Source of the DNA: Reichenbachiella carrageenanivorans
GTDB taxonomy: Bacteria; Bacteroidota; Bacteroidia; Cytophagales; Cyclobacteriaceae
Length of the DNA stretch: 64,000 nt
Assembly (NCBI RefSeq): GCF_025639805.1
Contig: NZ_CP106735.1
Span: forward strand, 1,366,001-1,430,000
Direction: 5' to 3'
In this document: positions 47,401-55,977 of the stretch, in pieces
Layout: every line of letters begins with the position of its first letter
How positions within the stretch are numbered: position 1 is the first letter of the stretch
Translations under genes and position numbers: made by a program
Notes under the pieces: generated by a model
What the model saw: only the letters and a program-made list of their open reading frames with translations
Databases searched by the model: none
What the model was told of the DNA's origin: nothing

Positions 47401-48108
47401 AACGAAATAGGGAATAGTGGAAAAATAAGTTTGGGGCTACACCAGCGCAGTATAGAGGTAGAAAACAACAGTGGGACGTTTATCTCCTCTCCTGGGTTCA
47501 ATGAGTTCAATACCGATGTACTCTTCGATGATAGAAGGCATTATGGAGGTGGTTTTGCCTCTCTTGAGTTCGACACTCGTGACGAAAAACTGTTTCCTTC
47601 TCGGGGGCTTTATTGGGAGTCTGAGTGGAGCAGTTACTATGGGCTTAGCGATCGCGCCACAAACTACAAACACTTGCATTCCAGCTTGTCCTTGTATTAT
47701 AGTTTTCAGTTTCCAGCTATCGTTACTTTGGCCTCTCGGACAGGATATGCGCACAATTTTGGTGAGTTTAGCAGAGACGAGTTTTATAATGCCAACACTC
47801 TGGGTGGTCGAAGCAATCTGCGGGGCTATCGAAAGACTCGCTTTTATGGACGTACAAGTTTTTACCAAAACGTAGACCTTAGACTCAAACTGTTAGATTT
47901 TTCATCTGTCCTGTTTCCCGGAAAACTGGGGCTGCTGGGTTTTTATGATATAGGTAGGGTATGGACAGATCAATCGTCTAGTGCGTGGCACAGAGCAGCT
48001 GGGGTAGGCTTGTGGGTGGCACCATTGAGCAAAGTAGCGGCATCTTTGTCTTATGCTTTTTCTCCAGAAGAAAATCTGATTTCGCTTGATTTTGGCTTTT
48101 TCTTCTAA
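44446..48108 (+). CDS. Metallophosphoesterase fused to an Omp85-like outer membrane barrel
   Basis: The 1220-residue protein (ATG 44446, sharing one base with the previous stop) has a signal peptide ending FSIIGWAQ. The calcineurin-like phosphoesterase domain (about 25-340) shows LIGDAGE, FLGDNIYPKG, PGNHDW, SHHPLYSYG and GHEHS, all metal ligands. A middle domain of about 500 residues (350-880) follows, with a kinase-like passage NRLFDMVIGDWDRHEDQW. The C-terminal 16-strand-type barrel (about 880-1220) has FDTRDEKLFPSRGLYWESEWS, LGGRSNLRGY and the final SLDFGFFF, typical of Omp85/patatin C-terminal barrels. The phosphatase would act at the outer membrane (inference). Confidence 0.85.
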   Translation: MIRSTLLFIVLGFSIIGWAQSPSTQHQVFLIGDAGEPKRATENLSSLKEQLQSAGKNATLIFLGDNIYPKGLPPKEHPGRKEAEEKLKLQLDITKKFEGRTIVIPGNHDWEKGRKEGWKYVNEQERFVKEYFDSKKVFYPKDGHPGPEEIKLAEGLYLIVFDMQWILHAWEKPLEHDPLEKMLPLDVIMDITSLLEEHKNDHVILASHHPLYSYGAHGGKFPLKTHLFPLTELNENLYVPLPVVGSIYPAYRATAGSIQDIPHPEYKTIRNTLEHFLKQYPNVVYVAGHEHSLQHIQKDGVNYVVSGSGSKATYLKENGEYLAFGKSIVGFGKLNFDQADVSVEFWAADDQSTKGKKIYEGGLYQFKYIPDPNANYPRYDFHTQLMTTAASEQYEASKGKRVWMGDNYRAEWSQPVTVPIFNITEEKGGLEVVKRGGGMQTNSLRLEAKDGRQYVLRSVEKYANKAVPDLLQETFAVKVVQDQISSSHPYGAFVVPPLAEAVGIYHTNPRLVYVPDDGAFGTYREVLAGELALFEERPSGDWSDAKFFGNSTDIVGSPEVQEELQDDNDNSVDQNFVLRNRLFDMVIGDWDRHEDQWRWASFEKGKGNLYRPIPRDRDQVFFINDGILPKIASRKWAMPKIEGFNENMRWAPGFNFNARYFDRIFMNEPDRDEWQQMIQLIQDSLTDEVIENAIRKWPENVYALSGERTVATLKARRDHLDEYATAFYESLSKQVNVVGTDKKELFLIENLNKDQLRVTSHKISKKGHIEQPLYHRTFDAADTKEVRIYGLDDEDRFKISGDTKSKVKVRVIGGEGDDEIFDMTSNQSAQNVKVYDLKKETLFSTVDTSFKPRLSRDPDINNYNKYEFKYDLLLPLVVGSYNRDDGVFVGGGFMYTRHGWRKEPFASRHRLMADVAIATGAFNVAYKGDFTDVFGKWNLNAVVDVKRPVVNNFFGLGNESVYDEDRGIDYYRLRVEDYYYALSLYNEIGNSGKISLGLHQRSIEVENNSGTFISSPGFNEFNTDVLFDDRRHYGGGFASLEFDTRDEKLFPSRGLYWESEWSSYYGLSDRATNYKHLHSSLSLYYSFQFPAIVTLASRTGYAHNFGEFSRDEFYNANTLGGRSNLRGYRKTRFYGRTSFYQNVDLRLKLLDFSSVLFPGKLGLLGFYDIGRVWTDQSSSAWHRAAGVGLWVAPLSKVAASLSYAFSPEENLISLDFGFFF

Positions 48109-48168
48109 TGTAGAGGGAAGCATGCTATAGAATATTTCACTACTTTTAGTTCAATTAATAAATTCCAT

Positions 48169-50307
48169 ATGTGCACGTCCCATAGATATATCTTCCTTTC
48201 AATCATATTTATTTCGCGGATTACTTTAGGTCAAGGGGATGATCAGACGAGTTTTTGGCCTAAAGAAATAACGGCCGAAAAAGGCACCGTGATCATGTAT
48301 CAGCCACAGCCAGAATTGCTGAAGGGAGATATTCTGGAAGCTAGGGCAGCAATATCGGTAACGCCAGCAGGAGAACAAGCCCCTATATTTGGAGCCATCT
48401 GGATGACCTCCTATCTAGATATAGACAAGAGCGAACGAAGTGTAAATCTGGTGTCGGTGAAAGTAAATCATGTACGCTTGCCCGAAGAAGTGGATTCTAC
48501 GAGAGTAAAAAAATTAAAAACCTTTCTAGAAGAAGAAATGATTAAATGGAGCTTCGAAATGAACTATGACCAACTCCTAGCCACGCTAGAAGAAGTAGAC
48601 GTTATAGAAAATGCTTCTTTTGAAAACAAGGCTCCAAAAATTATTTTCCGAGAGAGTGGAGCCATACTGATTGTAGTAGATGGAGAGCCCAAATTCAAGG
48701 GATTGGAAAAAGGTTATGAACAGCTGATCAATGCGCCAGCTTTTATAGTAAAAAAGAAAAGTAAATATTTTCTCTACGGTGGCAACATGTGGTTTAGGGC
48801 TAAGGACAATATGAATAGCTGGGAGCGATTAAAAAACCCGCCTACCAGCCTCACCAGTCTCCAAAAAAAATACAATCCATCGGATGAGGATCCATTGACT
48901 GAAAAGTCCGACGAGGTACCAGAGATCATTATGGCTTATGAGCCGTCAGAACTGGTGGTTACAGATGGTAAATTAAAATTTACGCCGATAGACAATACCC
49001 AATTGCTGTATGTGGACAATACAGAATCGGATATTTTTATGGATATCAATTCTCAAAATTATTACATCTTATTGTCTGGTCGATGGTTTATGACCAAGTC
49101 GCTAGATGGGCCATGGGTTTACGCTCAGCCAGAAAAGCTCTCTAAAGAATTTGCTAAGATCCCAGAGGAGTCTGTGAAAGGAGAAGTACTAGCTGCGGTG
49201 CCAGGCACAGATGCTGCGCGAGAGGCGGTACTCGATGCCAATATCCCACAAACAGCAGCGATCGATAGAAAAACCGCAACAGCATCTGTAACCTATGATG
49301 GGGAACCAAAATTTGAACCTATAGCGGAGACTTCATTAGCTTCGGCAGTGAATACTTCTAGTGCTGTATTCAAATCGAAAGACGTGTATTTTCTGTGTGA
49401 TAATGCTGTATGGTTTCGCTCTGCCACGCCAAATGGGCCTTGGGTGGTGTCCGATGTTAGACCAGTAGATATAGATAAAATACCAGCGTCTAATCCTGCT
49501 TATCATGTAAAATATGTTTACATCTATGATTCTACACCAGAGGTGGTATATGTAGGTTATACGCCAGGTTATGTAGGCTGCTATGTCTATGGTTCCACGG
49601 TAGTCTATGGTACGGGGTATTACTATAGTGGATGGTATGGACTTTACTATTACCCAAGGCCAGTTACCTATGGTTTTTCTGTGAGGTATTCTCCATACTA
49701 TGGATGGAGTATGGGGGTGAGTGTAGGGTTTGGAGGGCCAGGCTACTGGTATCATGGCGTAGGCTGGTGGGGTCCTCCAGTGTATCGTCCACCATATTAT
49801 CGTCCGCCCTATCACCATCGCCCACCAGGGTATCGCCCTCCGGGGTATAGACCGCCGTCATCGAATCATCGCCCACCATCAGGAGGTGTTCATCAGCCAA
49901 GTACCCGGCCTGCTACAGCCAATAATTTGTATAAAAATAGAAAAAATGGGGTGAGACCTTCTACGCGTCCGAGTGCCACTCGGCCGTCGAATACTAAGCC
50001 TATGAGTAGGCCTGCGAATAGGCCTTCAGGGCAGGAACGTTATAAGCCTGCCACGAGACCAGCCAATACGGGATCGTCTAGGTCGCCGAATAATGTATAT
50101 ACTGACCAGAGTGGTAATGTCTATCGCAAAGGCAATGAAGGATGGGAAACTAGACAAAATAAGCAGTGGTCTGCACCCACACATCAGCCGAATAGAAACA
50201 CAAACCAAAACTTAAATCAAAGCTACCAAAACCGACAACGAGGAACGCAGCGGACACAAGGATACAATCGTGTTCGATCAGCTGGTGGAGGCAGAGGTCG
50301 CAGATAA
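48169..50307 (+). CDS. Secreted Pro/Tyr/Gly-rich protein of unknown function
   Basis: The 712-residue protein has a weak signal peptide (YIFLSIIFISRITLGQ). The region 25-440 contains repeated modules of about 130 residues with PEIIMAYEPSELVV, TSSAVFKSKDVYFLCDNAVWF and GRWFMTKSLDGPWVYAQPEKL. After a Tyr/Gly-rich stretch (about 440-540) comes a Pro/Arg/His-rich tail (RPPYYRPPYHHRPPGYRPP). The C-terminal part (about 580-710) is rich in Asn, Gln, Arg and Pro. It may be a cell-wall or matrix protein. It lies 60 bases after the phosphoesterase-barrel gene. Confidence 0.7.
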   Translation: MCTSHRYIFLSIIFISRITLGQGDDQTSFWPKEITAEKGTVIMYQPQPELLKGDILEARAAISVTPAGEQAPIFGAIWMTSYLDIDKSERSVNLVSVKVNHVRLPEEVDSTRVKKLKTFLEEEMIKWSFEMNYDQLLATLEEVDVIENASFENKAPKIIFRESGAILIVVDGEPKFKGLEKGYEQLINAPAFIVKKKSKYFLYGGNMWFRAKDNMNSWERLKNPPTSLTSLQKKYNPSDEDPLTEKSDEVPEIIMAYEPSELVVTDGKLKFTPIDNTQLLYVDNTESDIFMDINSQNYYILLSGRWFMTKSLDGPWVYAQPEKLSKEFAKIPEESVKGEVLAAVPGTDAAREAVLDANIPQTAAIDRKTATASVTYDGEPKFEPIAETSLASAVNTSSAVFKSKDVYFLCDNAVWFRSATPNGPWVVSDVRPVDIDKIPASNPAYHVKYVYIYDSTPEVVYVGYTPGYVGCYVYGSTVVYGTGYYYSGWYGLYYYPRPVTYGFSVRYSPYYGWSMGVSVGFGGPGYWYHGVGWWGPPVYRPPYYRPPYHHRPPGYRPPGYRPPSSNHRPPSGGVHQPSTRPATANNLYKNRKNGVRPSTRPSATRPSNTKPMSRPANRPSGQERYKPATRPANTGSSRSPNNVYTDQSGNVYRKGNEGWETRQNKQWSAPTHQPNRNTNQNLNQSYQNRQRGTQRTQGYNRVRSAGGGRGRR

Positions 50308-50316
50308 CCTAGAACA

Positions 50317-51738
50317 ATGAAAAAAATTATTCTTCTACTGATTGTAAATGCATTAGCTCTACAGAGCCATGCACAAGATGCTCACTACTGGACAGAGCAG
50401 TTTGGTAATAAATCTATGCTTTTGGCTGGATCGGTCATAGGTAGCGTAGAGGACTTGGGAGCGGTTTATTACAATCCTGCCCGACTGGCTTTGCAGGATG
50501 ACCCTACTTTTTTGATTAGTGCCAAGGCCTACGAATATGTGACATTGAAAGTGAAGGATGGCTTTGACAAAAAAAGTTTGAACAATAGCAAATTCAATGC
50601 GGCACCTAGTTTGGCTGCAGGTAGTTTCGGTCTCAAAAAATTGCCTAAGCATAAATTTGCTTATGCTTTCTTGTCAAGAACGCAAGTGGATTACAATTTA
50701 GGTGTCAGCGATATTCGTACGTATGAGTTTAATGATGGGGCTCTTTGGCCTGGAGAAGAAGAACTGAGGACTTCCTTAAATATTTCTAAAAAACTAAGAG
50801 ACGAATGGATGGGGTTTACTTGGTCGTATGCACTCGATGAAAAATGGAGTGTGGGTATTTCTAATTTCATTTCGCAACTCAGTCAAGAGAACGAATATAA
50901 TCTGGTGCAAAAAGCCTTTGGGTCGCAAAAAAATGTAGGTGCATTTGAACGATATAGAAAGCGAAATTATAACATCACCAGTTGGCTAGCCAAAGCAGGT
51001 TTAAACTACACCAAAGGTAAGTTGGACGTAGGTTTGACCATTACTTTTCCAAAGGTGTACATTTTTGGTAGTGGCAGTTCTGTGTACGAAGAGTCCTTGG
51101 CAGGATATGATAGAGATCGAGATGGTGTGCAAGAAGAGGATGACGATGTATTGCTGAGTAATAGCACATCGGATGTAGCGGTCGATGCTAAGTCTCCACT
51201 ATCTATAGGCTTGGGTATGGGGTTGCAACTGGGAGTACACAAGCTTCATTTGAGTGGAGAGTGGTTCAACAAGATGGATCGCTACAACGTGATGACGCCA
51301 ATGCCCTTTATGGGACAAACGCCACAAATAGAAGTACGTAATCGAGTATACGATGAAAGAAAGTCAGTGATCAATTTTGGTGCTGGGGTGGAGTGGAAAC
51401 TAAAAAACAAGCTTTATGGTTATACCAGCTTTTCAACAGATTTTTCATACCTAATCCCTTCGGGAGAACAGATAACGGCCGAACGTGTGGTCGATAATTT
51501 TGACAATTCAATTTTCACTGCTGATGTATTCAATTTTGGCTTTGGTTTCTCTCTCTTTTTCAAGAAGATGGAATTTACCTTGGGGTCTGTGTATTCCACG
51601 GGTGACCAGCTAATTGGCAAGATCGTGAGCTTACCAGATGTGACCCCGACTACACCAGCAGAATATTCTGATTTGCGATGGCAGCGTATCCGCGTGTTGT
51701 TTGGGTTTTCATTGCCTTTCTATTCTTTTGGGGATTAG
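50317..51738 (+). CDS. Outer membrane porin of the OmpP1/FadL type
   Basis: The 473-residue protein has a signal peptide (ILLLIVNALALQSHAQ). The N-terminal signature of FadL-like porins, SVEDLGAVYYNPARLAL, follows, and the C-terminal barrel ends in an aromatic residue (FSLPFYSFGD). It probably transports hydrophobic compounds. It is the last gene of the plus-strand cluster, ten bases after the Pro/Tyr-rich gene. Confidence 0.85.
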   Translation: MKKIILLLIVNALALQSHAQDAHYWTEQFGNKSMLLAGSVIGSVEDLGAVYYNPARLALQDDPTFLISAKAYEYVTLKVKDGFDKKSLNNSKFNAAPSLAAGSFGLKKLPKHKFAYAFLSRTQVDYNLGVSDIRTYEFNDGALWPGEEELRTSLNISKKLRDEWMGFTWSYALDEKWSVGISNFISQLSQENEYNLVQKAFGSQKNVGAFERYRKRNYNITSWLAKAGLNYTKGKLDVGLTITFPKVYIFGSGSSVYEESLAGYDRDRDGVQEEDDDVLLSNSTSDVAVDAKSPLSIGLGMGLQLGVHKLHLSGEWFNKMDRYNVMTPMPFMGQTPQIEVRNRVYDERKSVINFGAGVEWKLKNKLYGYTSFSTDFSYLIPSGEQITAERVVDNFDNSIFTADVFNFGFGFSLFFKKMEFTLGSVYSTGDQLIGKIVSLPDVTPTTPAEYSDLRWQRIRVLFGFSLPFYSFGD

Positions 51739-51768
51739 ACTAAGTTGAGAGAGGCTAAAAAAACAAAA

Positions 51769-51836
51769 AGGCGATCTCAAAAATTTAACGCTTCAGGGAA
51801 ATACCCGACTACTTTTAATTTTTTTTGAGATCACCT
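51769..51836 (-). terminator. Terminator of the tRNA-Val transcript
   Basis: AGGTGATCTCAAAAA (from 51836) pairs with TTTTTGAGATCGCCT (down to 51769) on the minus strand, with a loop of about 38 bases. TTTTTGTTTTTTT follows, a strong intrinsic terminator. It also lies just after the porin gene. Confidence 0.7.
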
Positions 51837-51843
51837 CATTTTG

Positions 51844-51918
51844 TGGGTCGTACTGGATTCGAACCAGCGACCTCCGCCCTGTCAAGGCGGCGCTCTAAAC
51901 CAGCTGAGCTAACGACCC
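51844..51918 (-). tRNA. tRNA-Val (GAC)
   Basis: A 75-base cloverleaf: acceptor GGGTCGT / ACGACCC with discriminator A, D arm GCTC..GAGC, anticodon stem CCGCC/GGCGG with loop TTGACAG (anticodon GAC), and T arm GCTGG-TTCGAAT-CCAGT. The 3' CCA is not encoded. It has its own promoter and terminator. Confidence 0.96.
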
Positions 51919-51929
51919 TATTGGAATTG

Positions 51930-51959
51930 CAAATCTATATAAAAACCGATCTTGTACAA
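51930..51959 (-). promoter_or_regulatory. tRNA-Val promoter (Bacteroidota type)
   Basis: On the minus strand, TTG (51959-51957) is followed after 19 bases by TAGATTTG (51937-51930), full matches to both consensus elements. The start site would be a few bases before the tRNA. The -33 element sits inside a 16-bp palindrome GATCTTGTACAAGATC (51948-51963). Confidence 0.8.
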
Positions 51960-52080
51960 GATCAATTTTTAGTGTCATTACAATTAGAGTTAAAAACGAA
52001 TCCTGTATGATGCCTGCTTGCAAAGACAGCGTTTTTGAGTAATGCGGAAGGCGAAGCGTTACTCGATCAAGAATTAAGAT

Positions 52081-52102
52081 AGACTTTCGAAGTCTTTATT
52101 TT
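52081..52102 (+). terminator. Hairpin with T tail after the methyltransferase gene
   Basis: AGACTT (52081-52086) pairs with AAGTCT (52090-52095) followed by TTATTTTTT. The orientation of the T tail is plus, though the nearest gene end is that of the minus-strand methyltransferase (stop 52113). Its role is unclear. Confidence 0.35.
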
Positions 52103-52112
52103 TTAGTAAGCC

Positions 52113-52886
52113 TTACTTAGTGACCACACAAAACAGATCCAAGTTTTCTTCATGTTCCTCACGGAGAAAATAATCCGTTCGGTCAATCTCAGTCACCAGT
52201 CCTTCGTCTTGTTTTTGTAGATTGTTTCTATTGAGTCTGTTGAGCAGATCATAAGGGATACGTAAGAGGGCATTGGGCAGCCGATACTGCAAATTGAAAA
52301 TGTCAAACTTGGTGATTTTGGCTACAGACGCTCTATTTTGCTCATGATAGGCCATTACTTTTTCATTGCCTGCTATGCCTTTCATTTCCACTTTAGAAAA
52401 AATACTTCCAGCTAGGTCTTTTAGCTCCTGATTGGTGTATTCTCTTTCATGCCATGGGTTTCGCGACAGCGACATTTTGATGTTGGGCGTAGTGATTACG
52501 CCTTGGCCACCAGGCTTTAGTACGCGGTGGATTTCTTCGAGGAATAGCTTGTCTTCCTTGATATGTTCGATTACCTGAAAAGAGATGACCGTATCAAAAG
52601 TATTGTCTTCGATGCCTATAAAGGGAGGAAAAACTGCTGCCCTAAAATCTACTGAAGGAAATTGAGGTTTTAGTTTTTCTATTACCTCTTCAATTTTGTC
52701 GAGCGCCAGATATTCTTTGGTTTGTGGAGACAATACGGCGATGCCGCGCCCTTCGCCACAGCCAGGTTCTAGCACTTGGCCTTTTACATAAGGCTGCGCC
52801 TCGTAATAAGCCTGTAATAATCGTTGGTGAATGGGATTGTCGGATACGATCTTATCCGATGCTATTTCTGTAGTGTATGTTGCCAT
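52113..52886 (-). CDS. Class I SAM-dependent methyltransferase (Methyltransf_11 type)
   Basis: From ATG 52886 there are 257 residues. Motif I is VLEPGCGEGRGI, then YLALDKIEEVI (post I), FDTVISFQVIEHI (motif II) and HRVLKPGGQGVITTPN (motif III). The substrate is unknown; ubiquinone/menaquinone- or glycan-type targets are possible. It is divergent from the GWxTD gene. Confidence 0.88.
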   Translation of the reverse strand: MATYTTEIASDKIVSDNPIHQRLLQAYYEAQPYVKGQVLEPGCGEGRGIAVLSPQTKEYLALDKIEEVIEKLKPQFPSVDFRAAVFPPFIGIEDNTFDTVISFQVIEHIKEDKLFLEEIHRVLKPGGQGVITTPNIKMSLSRNPWHEREYTNQELKDLAGSIFSKVEMKGIAGNEKVMAYHEQNRASVAKITKFDIFNLQYRLPNALLRIPYDLLNRLNRNNLQKQDEGLVTEIDRTDYFLREEHEENLDLFCVVTK

Positions 52887-52945
52887 AGCTCGCAAAAATA
52901 AGTCAAAATTATACGTTCCTGTCCAAATTGATTTATATTAGTTTC

Positions 52946-54148
52946 ATGTGCATTCCCAAAAAAACCAATATTACAATTTTCTTGTTTTGGTGGATGGTTT
53001 TGAGCTTAAATGCCCATGCTCACGACCTGACCAAAGAAAATTTTAGTTACCTCTACAACCACGCCCCAGTCAAAATAGATTATCAAATTGCCAAACAAGA
53101 TTCGCTTTATAAGCTAATTCTGAGTTTTCATTTAGTGAAAGTATTGCCTACGGATAGCTTGGTAGGTTTTGAGTTGTCTCAGCAGCAAAAGATCAATTCT
53201 AATCAAGAGGAACTGATCAAACCGATAGCTGTTAGGGTAGATTCTGGTTTTATCAAAAATGTAATCGAGTTGGATTTTTTTGCCAAAGAGGAAAGTAATT
53301 ATTTGGTAGTAAAATTTTCTTTTTTGGAAAGGCCTTATTTGTTTGGGATTCCGATCAACGGAGCTTTGGCTTTTCCTTTGTCCAATATTATTTATGGGTG
53401 CGATGCCGAAGTCATGTTTTATAATGGTTATAAAAAGCTCGATTCGGTGTGGTTTGAAGACATTGGTGAAAGCAGCAACAAGGAGCAATTCTATGCCTAC
53501 ATGTATGAGGAGCTATTTCCAGCAGCTCTTCCACCCATGGTTGTCGATGGCAGTCCGTCTGCAGAAACGTTAAGCATCAAACGAAAGATTGGCTTCAAAG
53601 GTGGCATGATGCTCAATGAGGCCAATCATTTGTATTTTATACAAAATGATACGGCTTCCGATAAAGGAGTATCCATTTTAAGTCATGAAGAATATTATCC
53701 TCGGATCAAAAAAGTAGAGGAGCTGATAGAAGCTTTGAAGTACATCTGTACAGGCGATGAGTTTGAAGAACTCAACGTTGCGGAGGATCAAAAATTGGCT
53801 TTCAATGAGTTTTGGCTCAATCATATCGACGATAAGCAACTGGCATCAGAGACCATTAAAAAGTATTTTAGGTCAGTCAAATTTGCCAATGCGCTTTTTA
53901 CCGATTACAAGACGGGATGGAAGACAGATCGAGGCATGATCTACATTGTATTCGGTCCGCCAGAAGTGGTCACCCAAAAAGAGGAAGTAGAAATATGGGA
54001 GTACAAGACATTCGATGGTGATTTAAAGTTTACTTTTGCCAAAACACGCAATTTATTTGTTCAATACCACTATTCCCTCATTCGAGACAAGTTGCTCAAT
54101 AAGGCGTGGTTTACGGCAGTACGAAAATGGAGAACCGGAGATTTGTAA
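52946..54148 (+). CDS. GWxTD domain-containing exported protein
   Basis: The 400-residue protein (ATG 52946) has a signal peptide (IFLFWWMVLSLNAHAHD). Its C-terminal domain carries GWKTDRGMIYIVFGPP (Gly324-Trp325), the signature of the GWxTD family found in Bacteroidota and related phyla. The family is exported and of unknown function. Its end overlaps rlmB by 22 bases. An upstream TTG at 52928 is open. Confidence 0.88.
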   Translation: MCIPKKTNITIFLFWWMVLSLNAHAHDLTKENFSYLYNHAPVKIDYQIAKQDSLYKLILSFHLVKVLPTDSLVGFELSQQQKINSNQEELIKPIAVRVDSGFIKNVIELDFFAKEESNYLVVKFSFLERPYLFGIPINGALAFPLSNIIYGCDAEVMFYNGYKKLDSVWFEDIGESSNKEQFYAYMYEELFPAALPPMVVDGSPSAETLSIKRKIGFKGGMMLNEANHLYFIQNDTASDKGVSILSHEEYYPRIKKVEELIEALKYICTGDEFEELNVAEDQKLAFNEFWLNHIDDKQLASETIKKYFRSVKFANALFTDYKTGWKTDRGMIYIVFGPPEVVTQKEEVEIWEYKTFDGDLKFTFAKTRNLFVQYHYSLIRDKLLNKAWFTAVRKWRTGDL

Positions 54149-54900
54149 AAAGAGCCCCAAGGCAAGAAGAACCTGATAATATGATTTTTGGCACGCGTGC
54201 CGTGATCGAAACAATCAAATCAGGAAAAACTATCGAGCGAATCTTTCTACAGAAAGACTTGAAAAATGACCTAACCAAAGAGCTTACAGATATGCTTAGA
54301 GGGAGTATGGTCACGGTCTCAAAAGTTCCCGTAGAGAAGCTCAATAGGCTGACTCGAAAAAACCACCAAGGAGTGGTGGCTTTTGCTTCTCCCATCGATT
54401 TTGTGACACTTCACAACATTGTCGCTAATAGTTATGAAAATGGTTTGGCGCCTTTGGTTTTGATTTTGGATCGGGTGACAGATGTGAGAAATTTCGGAGC
54501 TATCTGTCGTTCGGCAGAATGCGCTGGGGTTAATGGCATTGTTATCCCGTCTAAGGGAGGTGCTATGATCAATTCGGATGCAGTAAAGACCTCTGCGGGT
54601 GCGATGAACTACCTGTCGATCTGTAAAGAAGACAGTCTGACGCACTCAGTAAAATACCTCAAAGACAGTGGTTTTCAGATCGTGGCTTGTACGGAAAAAA
54701 CAGAGAAGACAGTTTTTGAAGCAGATCTATCTGTGCCCACAGCTATAATCATGGGATCTGAAGAAGATGGTATATCAGAAGAGCTACTCAGCGTAGCTGA
54801 TGAAAAATTGAAAATCCCGATTATCGGAAATATTGATTCGCTAAACGTATCCGTAGCTGCAGGTGTGATTCTATTCGAAAGTGTAAGGCAGCGTAGCTAA
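54127..54900 (+). CDS. rlmB: 23S rRNA 2'-O-ribose methyltransferase RlmB (SpoU/TrmH family)
   Basis: RlmB methylates G2251 of 23S rRNA. The 257 residues (ATG 54127) contain the SPOUT motifs: VTDVRNFGAICRSAECAGVNGIV (motif 1), IIMGSEEDGIS (motif 2) and SLNVSVAAGVILFE (motif 3). The N-terminal substrate-binding domain starts MIFGTRAVIE. The start lies inside the GWxTD gene. A longer frame from 54106 is open. Assignment to RlmB versus another TrmH member rests on length and N-domain. Confidence 0.88.
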   Translation: MENRRFVKRAPRQEEPDNMIFGTRAVIETIKSGKTIERIFLQKDLKNDLTKELTDMLRGSMVTVSKVPVEKLNRLTRKNHQGVVAFASPIDFVTLHNIVANSYENGLAPLVLILDRVTDVRNFGAICRSAECAGVNGIVIPSKGGAMINSDAVKTSAGAMNYLSICKEDSLTHSVKYLKDSGFQIVACTEKTEKTVFEADLSVPTAIIMGSEEDGISEELLSVADEKLKIPIIGNIDSLNVSVAAGVILFESVRQRS

Positions 54901-54903
54901 CTG

Positions 54904-55977
54904 CTAGAGGTATTTATCCCCATGCTGTTTTTTGACTTCAGCTACGTACTCTCTAAACTTAGCATCTTGGTCTTTTTTGCAAATAATCAGTACGTCTTCA
55001 AAGTCACCTACTAGATAGCCTTCCAGTTGGTCTAATACGATCAATCGTTTGGTTTCAGATTTTACGATATTATTAGAGCATTCGCCCAATATAACATCCC
55101 CATCGGTTACGTTGTCGTTTGTGTCTTTTTCTCTGATTTCATGTAGCGAATTCCATGACCCGAGGTCAGACCAGTCGAAATTGCCCTGTACCACATAGAC
55201 GGATTTCGATTTTTCTAAAATGCCATAGTCAATAGATATGTTTTCGCATTGCGGATAGATTCTATCTACGTAGGCTTTTTCATCTGCTTGGTAGTACTTG
55301 TCGGCTCCTTCCTCAAATGCTTCGGCCATATCAGGCAGAGCATTTTCAAAAGATTTGATGATCGCGGGTACAGACCATACGAAAATCCCCGCATTCCATA
55401 CAAAATCTCCACTCTCCAAAAATTTCTTGGCTAGATCTAATTCAGGTTTTTCTGTAAAAGTTTTCACTTTCTTCACCTCATCTTCGCTTTCGATATATTG
55501 GATGTAGCCATAACCCGTTTCAGGTCTGTTAGGCAAAATTCCAACCGTTAGCAACTTGTCCGACCCTTCGGCAGCTGTAGTGGCGGTTTTGATTACTCGG
55601 GTAAATTTTTCTTCCTGAAAAATGGCGTGGTCGGCAGGCGTAACGACTATTACTGCGTTGGGATTTTTTTGACGGATTTTGTAAGCCGCATAGGCGATAC
55701 ATGGAGCCGTATTTCTTCTGGCAGGTTCGGTCAGGATATGATCTTCGCTGATATCTGGCAATTGTTCTTTCACCAAATTAGCATAGATGTCATTTGTTAC
55801 CACCAATATGTTATCTTTGTTAGCCGTTGGTAAGAAACGTTGGTACGTCATTTGCAAGAGTGATTTGCCATTGCCCAAGACATCGATGAATTGCTTGGGT
55901 CTTGAGTTTCGACTATACGGCCAAAATCTACTTCCAACACCTCCTGCCATTATAACTACGAATACTTCTGATTTCAT
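54904..55977 (-). CDS. manC: Mannose-1-phosphate guanylyltransferase
   Basis: This enzyme makes GDP-mannose from GTP and mannose 1-phosphate for surface glycans. It has the nucleotidyltransferase signature MAGGVGSRFWPYSRNSRPKQF, VVTPADH, ETGYGYI, FTEKPEL and WNAGIFVW. The 357 residues lack the C-terminal phosphomannose isomerase domain found in bifunctional forms. It converges on rlmB with a gap of three bases. Confidence 0.93.
   Translation of the reverse strand: MKSEVFVVIMAGGVGSRFWPYSRNSRPKQFIDVLGNGKSLLQMTYQRFLPTANKDNILVVTNDIYANLVKEQLPDISEDHILTEPARRNTAPCIAYAAYKIRQKNPNAVIVVTPADHAIFQEEKFTRVIKTATTAAEGSDKLLTVGILPNRPETGYGYIQYIESEDEVKKVKTFTEKPELDLAKKFLESGDFVWNAGIFVWSVPAIIKSFENALPDMAEAFEEGADKYYQADEKAYVDRIYPQCENISIDYGILEKSKSVYVVQGNFDWSDLGSWNSLHEIREKDTNDNVTDGDVILGECSNNIVKSETKRLIVLDQLEGYLVGDFEDVLIICKKDQDAKFREYVAEVKKQHGDKYL

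Noticed and set aside
51825..52010. 61-residue plus-strand reading frame over the tRNA
   Set aside because: It is the usual false protein read across the reverse complement of a tRNA gene (GFEPATSALSRRRS-type).
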